Of a DNA stretch of 64,000 nucleotides, positions 22,476 through 33,429 are shown piece after piece. How positions within the stretch are numbered: the first letter of the stretch is position 1; every line of letters starts with the position of its first letter. Position numbers and translations under genes: made by a program. The notes beneath the pieces are model-generated. The model had not been told where the DNA came from, ran no database searches, and saw only the letters and a list, made by a program, of their open reading frames with translations. Location: assembly GCA_033296875.1 (NCBI GenBank), contig MU860140.1, forward strand, positions 1-64,000, written 5' to 3'. This stretch comes from Achaetomium macrosporum (lineage: Eukaryota > Ascomycota > Sordariomycetes > Sordariales > Chaetomiaceae).

Positions 22476-22914
22476 TGTCGAGGATTGCGATTAGAATCGC
22501 GATTGACTGTGAGAGAAAACAATCAAGGAAGATTGGACGCACAGCATAGAGGATCCTGAAACGCAAATGAATTTATTCTGCGCGCCATGGCTCATATCTC
22601 AGGCAGCACAGGCAAGCAAACGGACGACCCTCGCGTTGAGCGTTGCTGCCTCGCGCGGGCACATGACCGCGCGTCATGGCAATGATCTCACCCCTGCTGC
22701 TCAGATCCACCCCATTGCATCACCGCCAAGACGGTTACGCGCATCATACAACGGAACTCAAAGCCAACTTCAACCGCAATCATCAAGGGAATTGAGAGAT
22801 TCAACATTCCACTCATCCTGCTCTTGGATTATATGTACAAAAAGCGTTTTGTGCTCTTCAAATTGGAAGTCGAATATCAAAACCTGAGATAGGGAAAATC
22901 CCGACCAACCCACG
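22476..22914. promoter_or_regulatory. Divergent promoter region, Ku80 gene (-) / DUF4149 gene (+)
   Basis: Only 439 bp separate the two start codons, so both promoters and leaders must lie here. I see no convincing TATA box or repeat motif. Shared regulation is possible but not shown. Confidence 0.55.
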
Positions 22915-23657
22915 ATGAGTCTGCTCTCGCCCGCTCCTTATCACATTCTTAGGTATGCTAACTCCGGACTCAATTTCCCTCCTTCTATCCTCTCCTCCCA
23001 CAGATTCTTTTTGCTCACTACCTGGAACTCTGAACAAGCTATGGCACCCTGCTGGGAACTACCTTCTTCCACGTAAGCCGTTCCTCTCCATCACCACACC
23101 GCTCCATCGCCCCTCGGGCCGTCTAACACGCCAGTCTAGACCTTCGTAGGAGGCATAATCTCGTTCCAAATCCTCCCCCGACCTCAGTTCGCCGCCCTTA
23201 TGTCCAAGCTCTTCCCCGTGTATTTCACCATGCAAACGGCGCTCCCGGCCGTCATGGCGATCACCTACCCAGCAGGCGGCGTGGCCGGCGTGCTGGACCC
23301 GTCGAACCGGTGGAGCGTGCTGGTGCCGATGGCGGGCGCGTTCCTCTGCGCGCTGGGCAATCTGGCGGTTGTCGGCCCGGCTACGACGAGGGTGATGGAC
23401 GAGAGGAGGCAGCAAGGTATGGAACAGAGAAGCAATATTCTCTTTCTCTGCTCTGTGATTCAAGAAGAGTGAAGGCTCACAGCAGAATAGAGAAGAAGGA
23501 CGGCAAGAAGTCGTATGACGCGCCGCCGCATTCTCAGGAGATGGTGGCTCTTAACAAGCAGTTCTCCATGCTGCACGGCATTTCGTCGCTGTTGAACCTG
23601 GGAACGTTCATCGCGACCGTCGTCTACGGGTTTTCGCTGTCGTCCCGGCTGTTTTAA
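22915..23657 (+). CDS. DUF4149/TMEM205-like membrane protein
   Basis: Four exons (22915-22952, 23039-23072, 23140-23416, 23491-23657) encode 171 residues. The frame of the 34-nt second exon is fixed by the family sequence: joining gives HILSYGTLLGTTFFHTFVGG, whereas the more obvious CACAG acceptor at 23003 gives an unrelated frame. About four membrane helices are visible: the N-terminal SYGTLLG segment, YFTMQTALPAVMAITYP, WSVLVPMAGAFLCALGNLAV, and the C-terminal LLNLGTFIATVVYGFSLSS. A conserved ATTRVMDERRQQ loop faces one side. Members of this family are small four-helix proteins of unknown biochemical role; human TMEM205 is linked to drug resistance. No function can be assigned here. Confidence 0.83.
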
Positions 23658-24119
23658 AGTGGAAGCTGGAGACGCCGTCGTTGCCGGTGCACCGATACTA
23701 GTTACTATTCTCTATCTATGCATCCTCTCCAGAATAAAACGTGGAATTACAAGTCATACGGCCAGCGGGGTTATCGATGTCCGCTGCCAGACCCTCCCTC
23801 AACACCAAAACAGCGAGGAAAAAGGAAACACAGGCCCTCCTGCTTCGGTTCTGTCGCGCCCGAATCTTCTTTTCCCAAAAGATGAAATGTGTCGCTCGAA
23901 TACACTGCAAGACCAAAACCGAAAACTAAACCCGTTGACGCCGAAAGTGATGCACTCTCTCAATGTCCCCAAAACGAATTCTCTAGCCAAGGCGGGCGGA
24001 CGACTACTTGCAATTACCCACGGACGACAGGAAGAACGGATCGATGACCGATCGACCGATGACACTCGATGTCAAACCCCGCTCCTGAACCCCAAGAGAA
24101 AGAAAAACCTCAGAAGGAA
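23658..24119. other. Intergenic between convergent genes
   Basis: Should contain the 3' UTRs of the DUF4149 gene and the coiled-coil gene. An open frame on the plus strand (23659-24282) runs into the neighbouring gene antisense and has no domain. Nothing else seen. Confidence 0.4.
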
Positions 24120-24908
24120 TCACCGCTTATCCGCAGCCTTCCCCTTCGCCCCAACCCTGGACTCGAGCTCCTCCTTCGCCTTCAGCAACTCCCTCTTCGT
24201 CTCCTCCCGCGCCTTTAGAACCTCCTCCTTCAGCCGCGCCTCGACAGCGCTGGGGTCCACCGCCTTGGCGTGCTTGACGTAGTGGCCGAGCGAATACTTC
24301 AGCGGTTGCCGCGCAAGCAGCTCCTCCAGGCTCGGCTCGTCCGCCGGCTTCGGGTAGGAGCGCGACATGGGGTCCAGCGCGACGACCGCTGTTGCTGAGC
24401 GCCGGGGCGAAGGTCTCTTATCTTGGGCGTCGGAGGTCGGCGAGGGCGGCGTGGTGTGTGTCCTCTGTGGCTGCTCCCGTTGTTGCATTTCAGAGGGGGC
24501 TGTTGATCTGGTTGATGCCGCCGACGACGCGGAGGGCCGCCGCTGCAGTGAATGCGATGAAGGTGACGCGGGCGGGGAATAGTCCCGCTCGCTGGGTGGC
24601 AAGACCGAGATGGAGGACTCAGCTGGGGATGGCATGGGCACTCCCCGGCCGGACGGTGATGTTGACGACAAGTAGTCGCGTTCGGAAGGTGGCGGGTTGG
24701 AGGAGTCGGGTGGCATTGTATTAGGTGATTGCCGCGCGAACGACGATGTGAACGAGGGCATTGTGAGGTCTGATTGTTTGGCTTTTGTCGTCTCGGTCGG
24801 TTGGGGAAAAAATGCGGATGAAAAGAGTGACGGCGTGTCTTGCGGGGATGGATTGCGCGAGGCGGGAGGGGAGAAGAAAGAGTAGATGGCTTCCCAGGTG
24901 AACCCCAT
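24120..24908 (-). CDS. Uncharacterised protein with Ser/Pro-rich body and C-terminal coiled coil
   Basis: A single exon of 262 residues from the ATG at 24908. It begins MGFTWEAIYSFFSPP, has a disordered Ser/Pro-rich body with two copies of a PPSERDY motif (PPPSERDYLSSTSPS and LPPSERDYSPPASPS), and ends in an ordered part. That part is a block beginning DPMSRSYPKPADEPSLEELL and containing LKYSLGHYVKHAKAVDPSAV, followed by a charged helix rich in Glu/Lys (LKEEVLKAREETKRELLKAK) to the end. The duplicated motif and the clean coding composition argue that it is real. I do not recognise a named family. The last helix suggests a coiled-coil or membrane-peripheral role, but that is only a guess. Confidence 0.68.
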   Translation of the reverse strand: MGFTWEAIYSFFSPPASRNPSPQDTPSLFSSAFFPQPTETTKAKQSDLTMPSFTSSFARQSPNTMPPDSSNPPPSERDYLSSTSPSGRGVPMPSPAESSISVLPPSERDYSPPASPSSHSLQRRPSASSAASTRSTAPSEMQQREQPQRTHTTPPSPTSDAQDKRPSPRRSATAVVALDPMSRSYPKPADEPSLEELLARQPLKYSLGHYVKHAKAVDPSAVEARLKEEVLKAREETKRELLKAKEELESRVGAKGKAADKR

Positions 24909-26666
24909 TTTGCCAGTGCGTTCAGACCCTGGATCTGAGCCCTACTGTGTACCTGATCTTTGGCAGTCTGCCGGGTCTGTAAACCCAGGGTCTTCCCTGC
25001 GGACTTTAAATCCCCGAAAGATGTGGGAAGTCGCTCGCTGCGTCGCCACCAGTAGGACCCCCACGGTATCCACTCCACTTGGCCTTGGGGTAGTCTCGTG
25101 CGTGACTTGTTGAGTTGAGAGCTGTGAACGCACAGAAACAGGCACCGACAGCTAGTCAAAGCGTCGAGGCGGGGAAGGAACGATATACGGGAGCCAAGTG
25201 AGCGAAATAGGGGACCAAAAGAGTGAAGCAAGAGGCGGGTCTGTTGTCGTAGTTCCCGGGTCTCGGTCGCTAATGCAGCCGGGAAAACAAATAACTCAGG
25301 GAAGTTTCACCTCCTTCGGTGATTGGAGTTGTCTGGCTGCTTGGTGATCGGTCTTCTCTTGCTCCCGGTATACCCAATTACGGTATGTATGCAGCTTTGA
25401 AGTCGACACTAGCTGATGCCCCGGATTTGTAGGTCGATGATGCTCGGTGTCCGAGAGAAGCAGCCAACAACTTTCGTATGGAATATGTACAACTCAAAAG
25501 AGGTAACCCCGAAAGCTGGGGATCTCCCGGAATGGGAACGAGGGCGGTGGCCGAGAATATATAATAGTTTCCCATCAAAGCCTCCGACGGTGGACCGGTT
25601 GACGACCCAATATCCACGCTCATCTCTCATACTGGCCACATGGGCCAGCCAGGCAGACCGGGAGGCTCTCCCGAGGCCCCGTCCAGGGGTGCTGACTCCA
25701 GGTGCATCTCCCGTGGAGATCGCCTTATTATCCCAGCAGGCTTAATAAGGGACGAGCCTGCGGCGCTGCCTGCGAGATTAGCGGCCTTGGCGATTCGGGG
25801 TCTGTCCGTGGCCTCTGACAGGTCATCGTGGCCCAAAACGGGACCGTTGGACCAGCTGAGGGCCTGATCAGCTCGCCAGAGTGGTATGGTGTAAAGAGCA
25901 AAAGGCCCTGAAAGTCGCCCTGAGAGCCCGAGACCCCCCATGTCTCATCCACATTTAGAGGTAGGCTTTGTCAGGTTTCAAACCCCACGCCCGAAAACGG
26001 GGGTAATCTTGCACAATGCTGCAATTTCGCAGATTGGTCAGGTGAGCATTCTGGAAGCCATCAAGCTCGGGGCTCGTGGCTACCCTTGCGGCTAACCGCG
26101 CTAATGCTACCTGCTAGTAACCAGGTCCGTGGGACGCCGCCGTCAATCTGCCGCTGCACAACCTACAACTAAAAATTGGAGCTTCCTGTCCGCTTGATTG
26201 ATGAATGTGAGATGACTCAGCATTCTACGCTGTTCTTTGCTAGGGCTTGAATCCCATGATACACCTTGTTAGGGGAAATCAAATATACAATCTCGCTCAT
26301 ATACTACACAACATTACTTCGCTGACAAGAATGTGCTCCGCACAATGTACATAATGCTGCACAGCTTGCAGTTTCTACCACAGTATGCGACCCCTTTTCT
26401 CCCCGAATTCATAACAACCTGGAATCCCTGCTCTAAACAGTCCCCAGGTGGACCCCGGTGTCTCTCCCACGTCCCCAACACATCACGAGAATCTGACAGT
26501 CTGTGCCACATTCCTCCCCACACTCATCCCGCAAGTCAGTTGTTGGCCACCTTCTGCGACGCCCAACCTTGAACCCCGTCGGTAGTTGCTTAACTGCCGA
26601 TCCCGGTGTCTGATATGTTCTCTGAGCTTTCCGGAATAGGGAGTCTGCTCGTCTTCTGCAGTCACC
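24909..26666. other. Intergenic: promoter of coiled-coil gene and 3' side of DUF1295 gene
   Basis: The frame at 24299-25231 (-) overlaps the coiled-coil gene in another phase and is a shadow. The rest has only short frames without domains. No RNA gene or repeat recognised. Confidence 0.45.
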
Positions 26667-27926
26667 TCACTTCTGTTTCTCCTTCTCCTTCTCCTTCTCC
26701 TTTTGTCGCTGTTTCTCGGCGAGCTCGCTGGTCCGAATGATCTTGGGCTTCAGGGCCGGTGTCTTATAAGCGGAGAGCCGCTTCGGAGCAAACATGCCAA
26801 CCTTGCGCTGATACTCGCTGTATTCGGGATACTTCCCGCCCGTGATCTGCTCAGTGAGCCACGTCGAGCCTTGGAACAACAGGATGAGAAACGAGGGACC
26901 CAGGCCAGCCCAGCTATACAGGGTTTTGGTCGCGTAGCAGGTCCACTGGTAGAGCAAGAACCAGATGGTCTGCTCAGCCGCGAAGTTGGGATGCCGGCTG
27001 TATCCCCACAGGCCGGAGGTGAGGAAGCCCCGGTCAAGGTCGGCTTGCTTGAAGCCCCGCGGGACCCTGCCGGTCTCTTTGAACTGCTTCTTTGCTGATT
27101 GGTAGGCTTCCGGTTGTGAAGGGTCAGCTTGGTCCCGTCTTTTCAAGGGGGGTCACTCAGTCAATCATACCCCATTGCTGTTCGTCGGCAATGTACTCTG
27201 TCAGGATGAGTCCAAGCTCCATAGACAGAGAGGCGAGATCAGCGCTGGTCAAGTTGGGCTCAATGGTTGATGCGAGCAAGATCTTGTAGACGGGCGCGGC
27301 AATCAGAAAGAGCAAGATGCTCTGCATGAAAGAGACGAAGGTCCAGTTGAAGACGTGGAATGCCACCTTGGGTACACGCTGTCGGACGAGCTCCCTGGCA
27401 AGTGTCAGCGCGACATCTACAGGGGAGGTAATCATACCTACCATCGATAGTCCTCGTGGCCGATATTGTAGCCCCCCTTCCTCCAGTAGTTGTACGTGAG
27501 ACGAACCTGGTCAAAGGTCCATCCCGTTAGTGAGCTTCCTTTACTACAATCCCATGCCCAGCTTACACTCCATAGCGTGCTGAAGAGCAGTGCTGCCTCA
27601 ATACGCCTGGTAGGAAGCCCAACCAGGCGTGCCCATAGATCGAAGTGGGCTATGTACAACGTCGGCAAGAGGCTCCAGCAGCGATCAACCTGTGAATAGT
27701 TGCGATTGACTTCGGCGACCACGAGGAATACCGCACCAAGAAACACAGAAAGGGCAAAGCCAGAAATGAGAGGGTTGGTTTGCATGTAAACATTCAACAG
27801 ACTCTCTTGGCCCGTCAAGACCTCATGCAACTTGCCGGGGAGGTCATAAAGTTGGGGAACGAATGGTTTCACCGTCTTGGTGAAGTCGGCGCAGTCTTCT
27901 AGAGCGCGGAGGTGCGGAAGGGCCAT
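26667..27926 (-). CDS. DUF1295 family membrane enzyme (steroid 5-alpha-reductase-like)
   Basis: Four exons (27567-27926, 27442-27506, 27171-27394, 26667-27106) give 362 residues. Family landmarks appear in order: VNRNYSQVDRCWSLLPTLYI, then LTYNYWRKGGYNIGHEDYRW, then EYIADEQQW joined by splicing to YQSAKKQF, then the C-terminal cofactor-binding block DLDRGFLTSGLWGYSRHPNF and ITGGKYPEYSEYQ. At least five membrane segments are present. DUF1295 proteins share the fold of steroid and isoprenylcysteine-type reductases/methyltransferases of the ER; the substrate is unknown. The third intron is placed with acceptor CGGAAG at 27107 (64 nt) because it restores the family sequence and has a GCTGACC branch site. 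The Lys/Glu tail ends KEKQK, which fits the KxKxx COPI retrieval pattern, so ER residence is likely. Confidence 0.85.
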
Positions 27927-28857
27927 GCTGAGTCAAGTACGCCGCTTCGAATCAGTAAGGTCTGTTCAATGGTTTCATGAGTCCTACACAACTGTGTAGA
28001 GTGTCAGAGAGTGTCTTCTCCCCTTGGTCACCCAAGTTTGGAGCTCAGTTTGCAGTGTAGGCGTCATCGTTCTATCCTGTGGTACTAGCAGGCCACCACA
28101 ACTTGGCCTTCGTCCGTTTCCAGAAACGGTGGGCGAAAACTCGGAAGCCCGCGGTTGATTGGCAAAAAGTGTTAAGCGCATCTCGGCGCAACTGCCAACG
28201 GTACCGCGTCCTTACGTGGGTCTGTCACGAAGCGGCAAAAGAAATGCAGCTGAGGGGAGCTTCAGTTATCCGGTACATGCATACGCTAGGTATTATGAAA
28301 CTAACGGTAAATTACATAGCTGTAATCGTTCCTAACCAGGTGTGTAATTAACATGCAGTACCGTATTTTGGATTTCATAAGACGCACAGCTGATGTTGCC
28401 CAGACAAAGTTGGCGACCGTTTCAGCATCAAGTTGGCCGCGACGCGCTGGCAGGTCAGAAAACACGCCAGACATGAGCGCCAATAATTGATGGAAACTCG
28501 ACTTATGATGAATGTCTTTAGAGACCCATTTCCTCCCATGAAGTATCGCGTGCCGTAGTTACAGACTGGGAACCAGCAAGCGGAACGTCTTGCGTTCTTG
28601 TTCAGGCCACTGCCATTTCCTCCAGCTTCGAGCTTTCCTCTCAGTCCGGTCGTGATGCCGATATTTGAGGACTTCTTCGACGACTCATGATGCATATACA
28701 GCTTGAAGCAAAGAAGGTGGGCTTTCGTCGCAACCCACAGCTTGCCTAGGAAAATAACGAGTGCGGCAAGGCGCTTGTCGGTCTGCGATTCTCCCTGCTT
28801 TGGCTCCGTCAACACGCCCGTTACCATTCAAGCCTGCCTCCTCAGTCGTCGACAGCC
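27927..28857. promoter_or_regulatory. Divergent promoter region, DUF1295 gene (-) / topoisomerase III gene (+)
   Basis: The 931 bp between the two starts must contain both promoters. A 150-codon minus-strand frame (28375-28827) lies here but has no domain and shares no splice structure with neighbours. No distinct regulatory motif stands out. Confidence 0.45.
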
Positions 28858-31159
28858 ATGACGCGCATTCTCTGTGTGGCTGAAAAGCCCTCCATTGCAA
28901 AGGCAGTTGCTGGTCACCTTTCTGGTGGTCGTTACCAGACCGTGCGTCCTCTTCTTCCCCTTCCTCCTCGCCTTGTATCTGCGACGCGGCTAACGTTCGC
29001 ATAGAATAACACGCGCGATGCATACATCAAAAACTACTCGTTTGATTTCGACTTCGGTGGATCGTGGGGACACTGCTCGGTGACTATGACCGCCGTCAAG
29101 GGTCATCTCACGGCAGTCGAATTTCCCCAGGACTTCAAGTCGTGGGAGTACCCACCGCCTGACCGTCTGTTTGACGCACCCGTGCAGACGGTAGTTCCAA
29201 GTGTAGGGAATGCTGCGCAAAATCAAAATTATGCGGCTTCGATACTGACACCTCGACAGGATAACAAGCACATCGCCAAGAACATCGAGGACCAGGCAAG
29301 GCGTGCGAGTACACTCGTCATCTGGACAGATTGCGATCGCGAAGGCGAGCATATCGGCAGCGAGATCCGGGATGCTGCAAAGAAGGGCAACGCCCTGATA
29401 CAGATCAAGCGGGCCCGGTTTAGCAACATCGAAAGAGCGTAGGTCATGGTCCCTCATTCGGCGAATATTTATCGTGCTGAGCATGGTGTGTAGGCACATA
29501 TTGTCTGCCGCCAGACGACTGGTTGCCCTTGATGAGAAACAGGTAGACGCTGTCTCTGCCCGCATCGAGCTCGACTTGAGGATCGGCTACGCGTTCACCC
29601 GGTTTCTGACGCTGAGCCTACGGACCCTTGGAGGGCCCATGTCCCAGCTCACGATCAGCTATGGTGAGCACGATATTTGACGTGAACCATTCAAACCCCC
29701 TAACTTGCATAGGGTCTTGCCAATTTCCGACGCTCGGGTTCGTCGTAGACCGGTACTTTCGCGTCAAGAACTTTGTCCCCGAGGCCTTTTGGGGAATGAA
29801 GGTGATGCATGAGAGAGACGGGATCAAGGTCAGCTTCAACTGGTCCAGACACCGCCTATTCGACCGCATGGCGGTTGTTATCCTTTACGAGAGATGCCTC
29901 GCGGCTAGGACCGCAAAGGTCATTAAGGTCCAGGAGAAACCAACCAAGAAGTGGAAGCCGCTCCCTCTCACGACCGTCGAGCTGCAAAAGATGGCCACCC
30001 GGTTCCTGCGGATGACGGGTCAACAAGCCATGACGGTAGCCGAGAAGCTATATAACAAAGGGTTCATCAGTTACCCCCGTACCGAAACGGACCGCTTCGA
30101 CAAGGGGATGGACCTCCGGGCGCTCGTGAGGAGACAAACCCAAGACAACAGATGGGGCCAATTTGCACAGAACCTGGTAGACGGCGCTTTCCAACAGCCC
30201 CGCCAAGGCAGACACGACGACAAAGCCCATCCACCGATCCACCCTATTACCTACGCTGCCCCAACGGCACTCGACGACAGCGAGAGGAGGGTCTACGAGC
30301 TCGTCACCCGCCGCTTCCTCGCCTGCTGTTCCGACGACGCCAAAGGCATGGCAACAGACATCGAGATCCTCTACGGGGAGGAGACCTTCAACGCGTACGG
30401 CGTCATCGTCCTCGAGCGCAACTACCTCGACGTATACCCCTACGAGAACTGGACGGGCACGGCCGAGCTGCCGAAGTTTACGATCGGAGAGCGGTTCGAG
30501 CCCACCGAGGCGATGATCACGGAGGGCAAGACAAGCCCGCCGGGGTACCTTACCGAGGCTGATCTCATCGCGCTCATGGACGCGAACGGGATCGGCACAG
30601 ACGCTACGATGGCCGAGCATATCGAGAAGATACAGGAACGGCAGTACGTGAGGACCGTGGAACGCGGCGGCGGAGGCGCGAATCAGGCCGAAAACGAGGA
30701 CGACGATGCGGAGCCTCCCGCGGCGAGAGGCGGACGCGGAAGGGGGAGAGGCCGCGGGCGCGGGGGGTCACGGGGCGGGCGTGGGGGAGGATCGAGCCGT
30801 GGAGGGGGGCGGTCGGGCGTGAGGGAGTTTATCCCTACCAGTCTTGGAGTCGCTCTGATCGAGGGATTCGACCGGATGAACTTCGAGACGAGCCTCGGCA
30901 AGCCTTTCCTCCGCAAGGAGATGGAGCTCAAAATGAAGGCGATATGCGAGGGCCGCACGACCAAGCGTGCCGTCTTACATGAGAGCTTGAACCAGTATCG
31001 GCAGGTTTATGATCACTCTAAGGCAGAACTCGCCGTTCTCAAGGCAGTGAGTGGCTCGCAGCGACGCACCCTCTGTGTTTCACATCTGTCCCTGGCGTTT
31101 TGCTGAGCTGACTTGGTGGATAGGCATGCAGACAATATGTCTTCCAGAACGGAGCATAG
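28858..31159 (+). CDS. TOP3: DNA topoisomerase III (type IA)
   Basis: Six exons (28858-28941, 29005-29190, 29260-29438, 29494-29663, 29713-31046, 31124-31159) encode 662 residues. A TOPRIM domain opens the protein (ILCVAEKPSIAKAV) with the metal-binding DCDREGEHIG motif at about 114-123. The gate domains follow, with the catalytic Tyr at about residue 327 in GFISYPRTETDRF, then the conserved GIGTDATMAEHIEKI block. Top3 passes single DNA strands and, with an Sgs1/BLM helicase and Rmi1, dissolves recombination intermediates in the nucleus. Oddly, an acidic plus RGG-rich stretch (about 525-575, RGGRGRGRGRGRGG) is inserted before the core block FIPTSLGVALIEGFDRM instead of following it. The C-terminal zinc fingers of animal TOP3A are absent, as in yeast. 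The last exon is only 36 nt. Confidence 0.95.
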
Positions 31160-33429
31160 CGAGCCAATCCATCGAGTTGACGTCTTCAGGGCGACCTGCA
31201 TAATGGTGGCTTCGAGGATGCGGGGAGAGTGGCACCCTCCAGACTAAACCCCCAGCCAACGCGTGAGTCGGCCCCCCTTGCACAAAGTGGAAATCAGTTG
31301 ATTGAGGGAAATGGAGACCAGTCACGATGCAGCGTGGGGAGCGGAATCTCATGCTGGTGTGGTGGTGCAGATGGGGGACTTGGGCTGCTATGGCCCAACG
31401 ACGGGACCGGGTTTACCTCGTCCGATAGTCGGATGCAGCTATCGGCAATCCTTGGTGAGACACAAAATGCAAGAGTTGCAGAGTAACAGAGCACCGAAGA
31501 GCCAGTTGTTACACAGGGTTGGCGTTTTTTCAACCACTCAGTTGGGACCGTGATGCAGGCTCATGGACAGACTCGGGAGAAGCGGCGGAGAGCCGGTCCA
31601 CACCCTCGGGCGGCAACGGGTTCGTGTGACTCGTGTGAGAGGGGACACCCCGCAGTCAACAGGAATCACGTCTCGATTTGTGCACTTGTTTCGGAACCGT
31701 CGATAGGGTTGATGTTGTCCAAGCCCTTGCGGCGCGCGGAGGGGAAGCTCTTCGGGCCAGCGGACTCCACATCGCGTCAGTGGATCACTGTCGGAGTCCG
31801 GGCCCTTATCTGACTACTCCGTCCGAATCGCCCTGGGGAAGCCGATCTGGGGTCTTTCTAATTTCCAGGATCACCCCTCTCGACTTCACTTGTGCGCCCC
31901 GGCCCAGGGGTGGCGACAGGAACGCGACTCGAGCAGCCCCTGATTTGGGGTTAATAAACCCTCTTGTTGTGGTTGAGCAACAGACGGATGACACCTGAAT
32001 TCGAGAATCGAATGTTCTATCCGTCTCTGGAGGCAAAATTCCAATCATGTAAGGTAGCGAACATAGGACGGAGGGGTCAGCTGGGCTCAAGCCAGCCAAG
32101 GGCGGTGCAACCCAAACCCAATCGGAAACACCATCTTGGACAATGTGATGTGAGCATTCGAGGCTCATTACGCAACAAACTTTGCGGGAATATTTGCCAT
32201 TTCACTGTCATTGTGTGGGAGCTAATCTGGGCAAGGTTGGCATGTCGGCCACTGCTTGGGCAGGAGCGGGGTGATATATCGATCCAACTCTCGAGAATGA
32301 AAATGGCTTCATCTAAAATTCAGTCTACTTCAGCTAGTATCACCGTGCAGGGGCTCATGGTGGCTTATCAAGGACACATGACCAGGGGTCGGATTCTCGT
32401 TGGTGGTTGGCTGGGGGTGGAAGAACAGACGAAAGAGACACAAGGCAGGAATCTGAGATGTTAGTGGATAGGACGAGTAAAGCGCACAAAGCAGGTCTTC
32501 CAGGTTTGTCCGGTGCACGTGCGATCGGACGCCGTCATCGTGCCGGGCAGGTACATCCAAGGCACTCTGACATGTGGAATGCGACAAAATGGCAGGACAG
32601 ATGCGACTTCGCACTGTGCCTGTATTGCTGAGATCCACAACTCTTCATCATTCTGGATTCGCACAAATTGAACTCTTCACCGAAATTTAGTAACCCTGGT
32701 AGTTGCCGTTGGAATCTAAGTTTTTAAGACCAGACACACTCAATCAAAGCCTGCACTGATGGAAGGACTGAAACTTGAATGGGAGGGCGAGGCCACCTCT
32801 CCCCTTTGTCACGACTCTGATGCGCTGTGCCGGCGGCACGGTATAGTGACCAGGTCGAAGTTGCGCACCAGTGAAGGTTCCTTCTCTCCCATGTTGCTCA
32901 CAAATGGCACAGAGGGCAGAGAGACCCACACTTATCCCGTTTTGGGTCACTTAACTGCAGCCGGGACGGTCCCGGTACCCAGTGCCAACTGAGAATTGGC
33001 TGCAAGCATCAGCAACACCGCGCTGCGAGGCACCGTAACTGCCTTGCCGGCAGCGGTATCCTAATTGTACTTCCCTGGATTAGTACAAACCTTCCATCCG
33101 ACGCTTGCCCAGGCACACACCGGGCCTTTATTACTTGCCCTGGTCTGCCATTCCTGGCTCTGCTCCTTTCTCTTGCCTCTCCAAAGCAACAACAACACGC
33201 AATTCTAACCACTCGACTTTACAGTGAGAGTGTCATCTCTGTCGCAGAAGATCATCCGCAGCAGCTCTGCCATTTTGCCCACCGCACTTTTGTCCGACAG
33301 CCTCGTCTCCGGCCAGAAGTTGTTTATCCAACAATTGCTTCAGACATCAGTGAGTGTGACTCAGATCTCGTTCCGGGTGGGAGAACACTCCATCCCAGCC
33401 ACACCCGCCACCGGCCATCGCTGCCAGCC
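31160..33429. other. Intergenic: 3' side of TOP3 and promoter/leader of STB3-like gene
   Basis: 2.3 kb without a supportable gene. The last 250 bp are CT-rich and resemble a fungal promoter or leader, and possible 5' UTR splice signals (for example CATCAG near 33350) occur, but I cannot fix them. The frame at 31964-32464 lacks a domain and an ATG at its start. Confidence 0.45.

Noticed and set aside
23003..23072. CACAG acceptor giving RFFLLTTWNSEQ in the DUF4149 gene
   Set aside because: That frame ends in a stop after the exon and lacks the family motif; the ACAAG acceptor at 23038 yields SYGTLLGTTFFH, which fits.
24299..25231. 310-codon minus-strand frame rich in Arg, His and Pro
   Set aside because: Overlaps the coiled-coil gene in another phase on the same strand; composition is typical of a shifted frame.
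28375..28827. 150-codon minus-strand frame between DUF1295 and TOP3
   Set aside because: No domain and no splice context; lies in a divergent promoter region.
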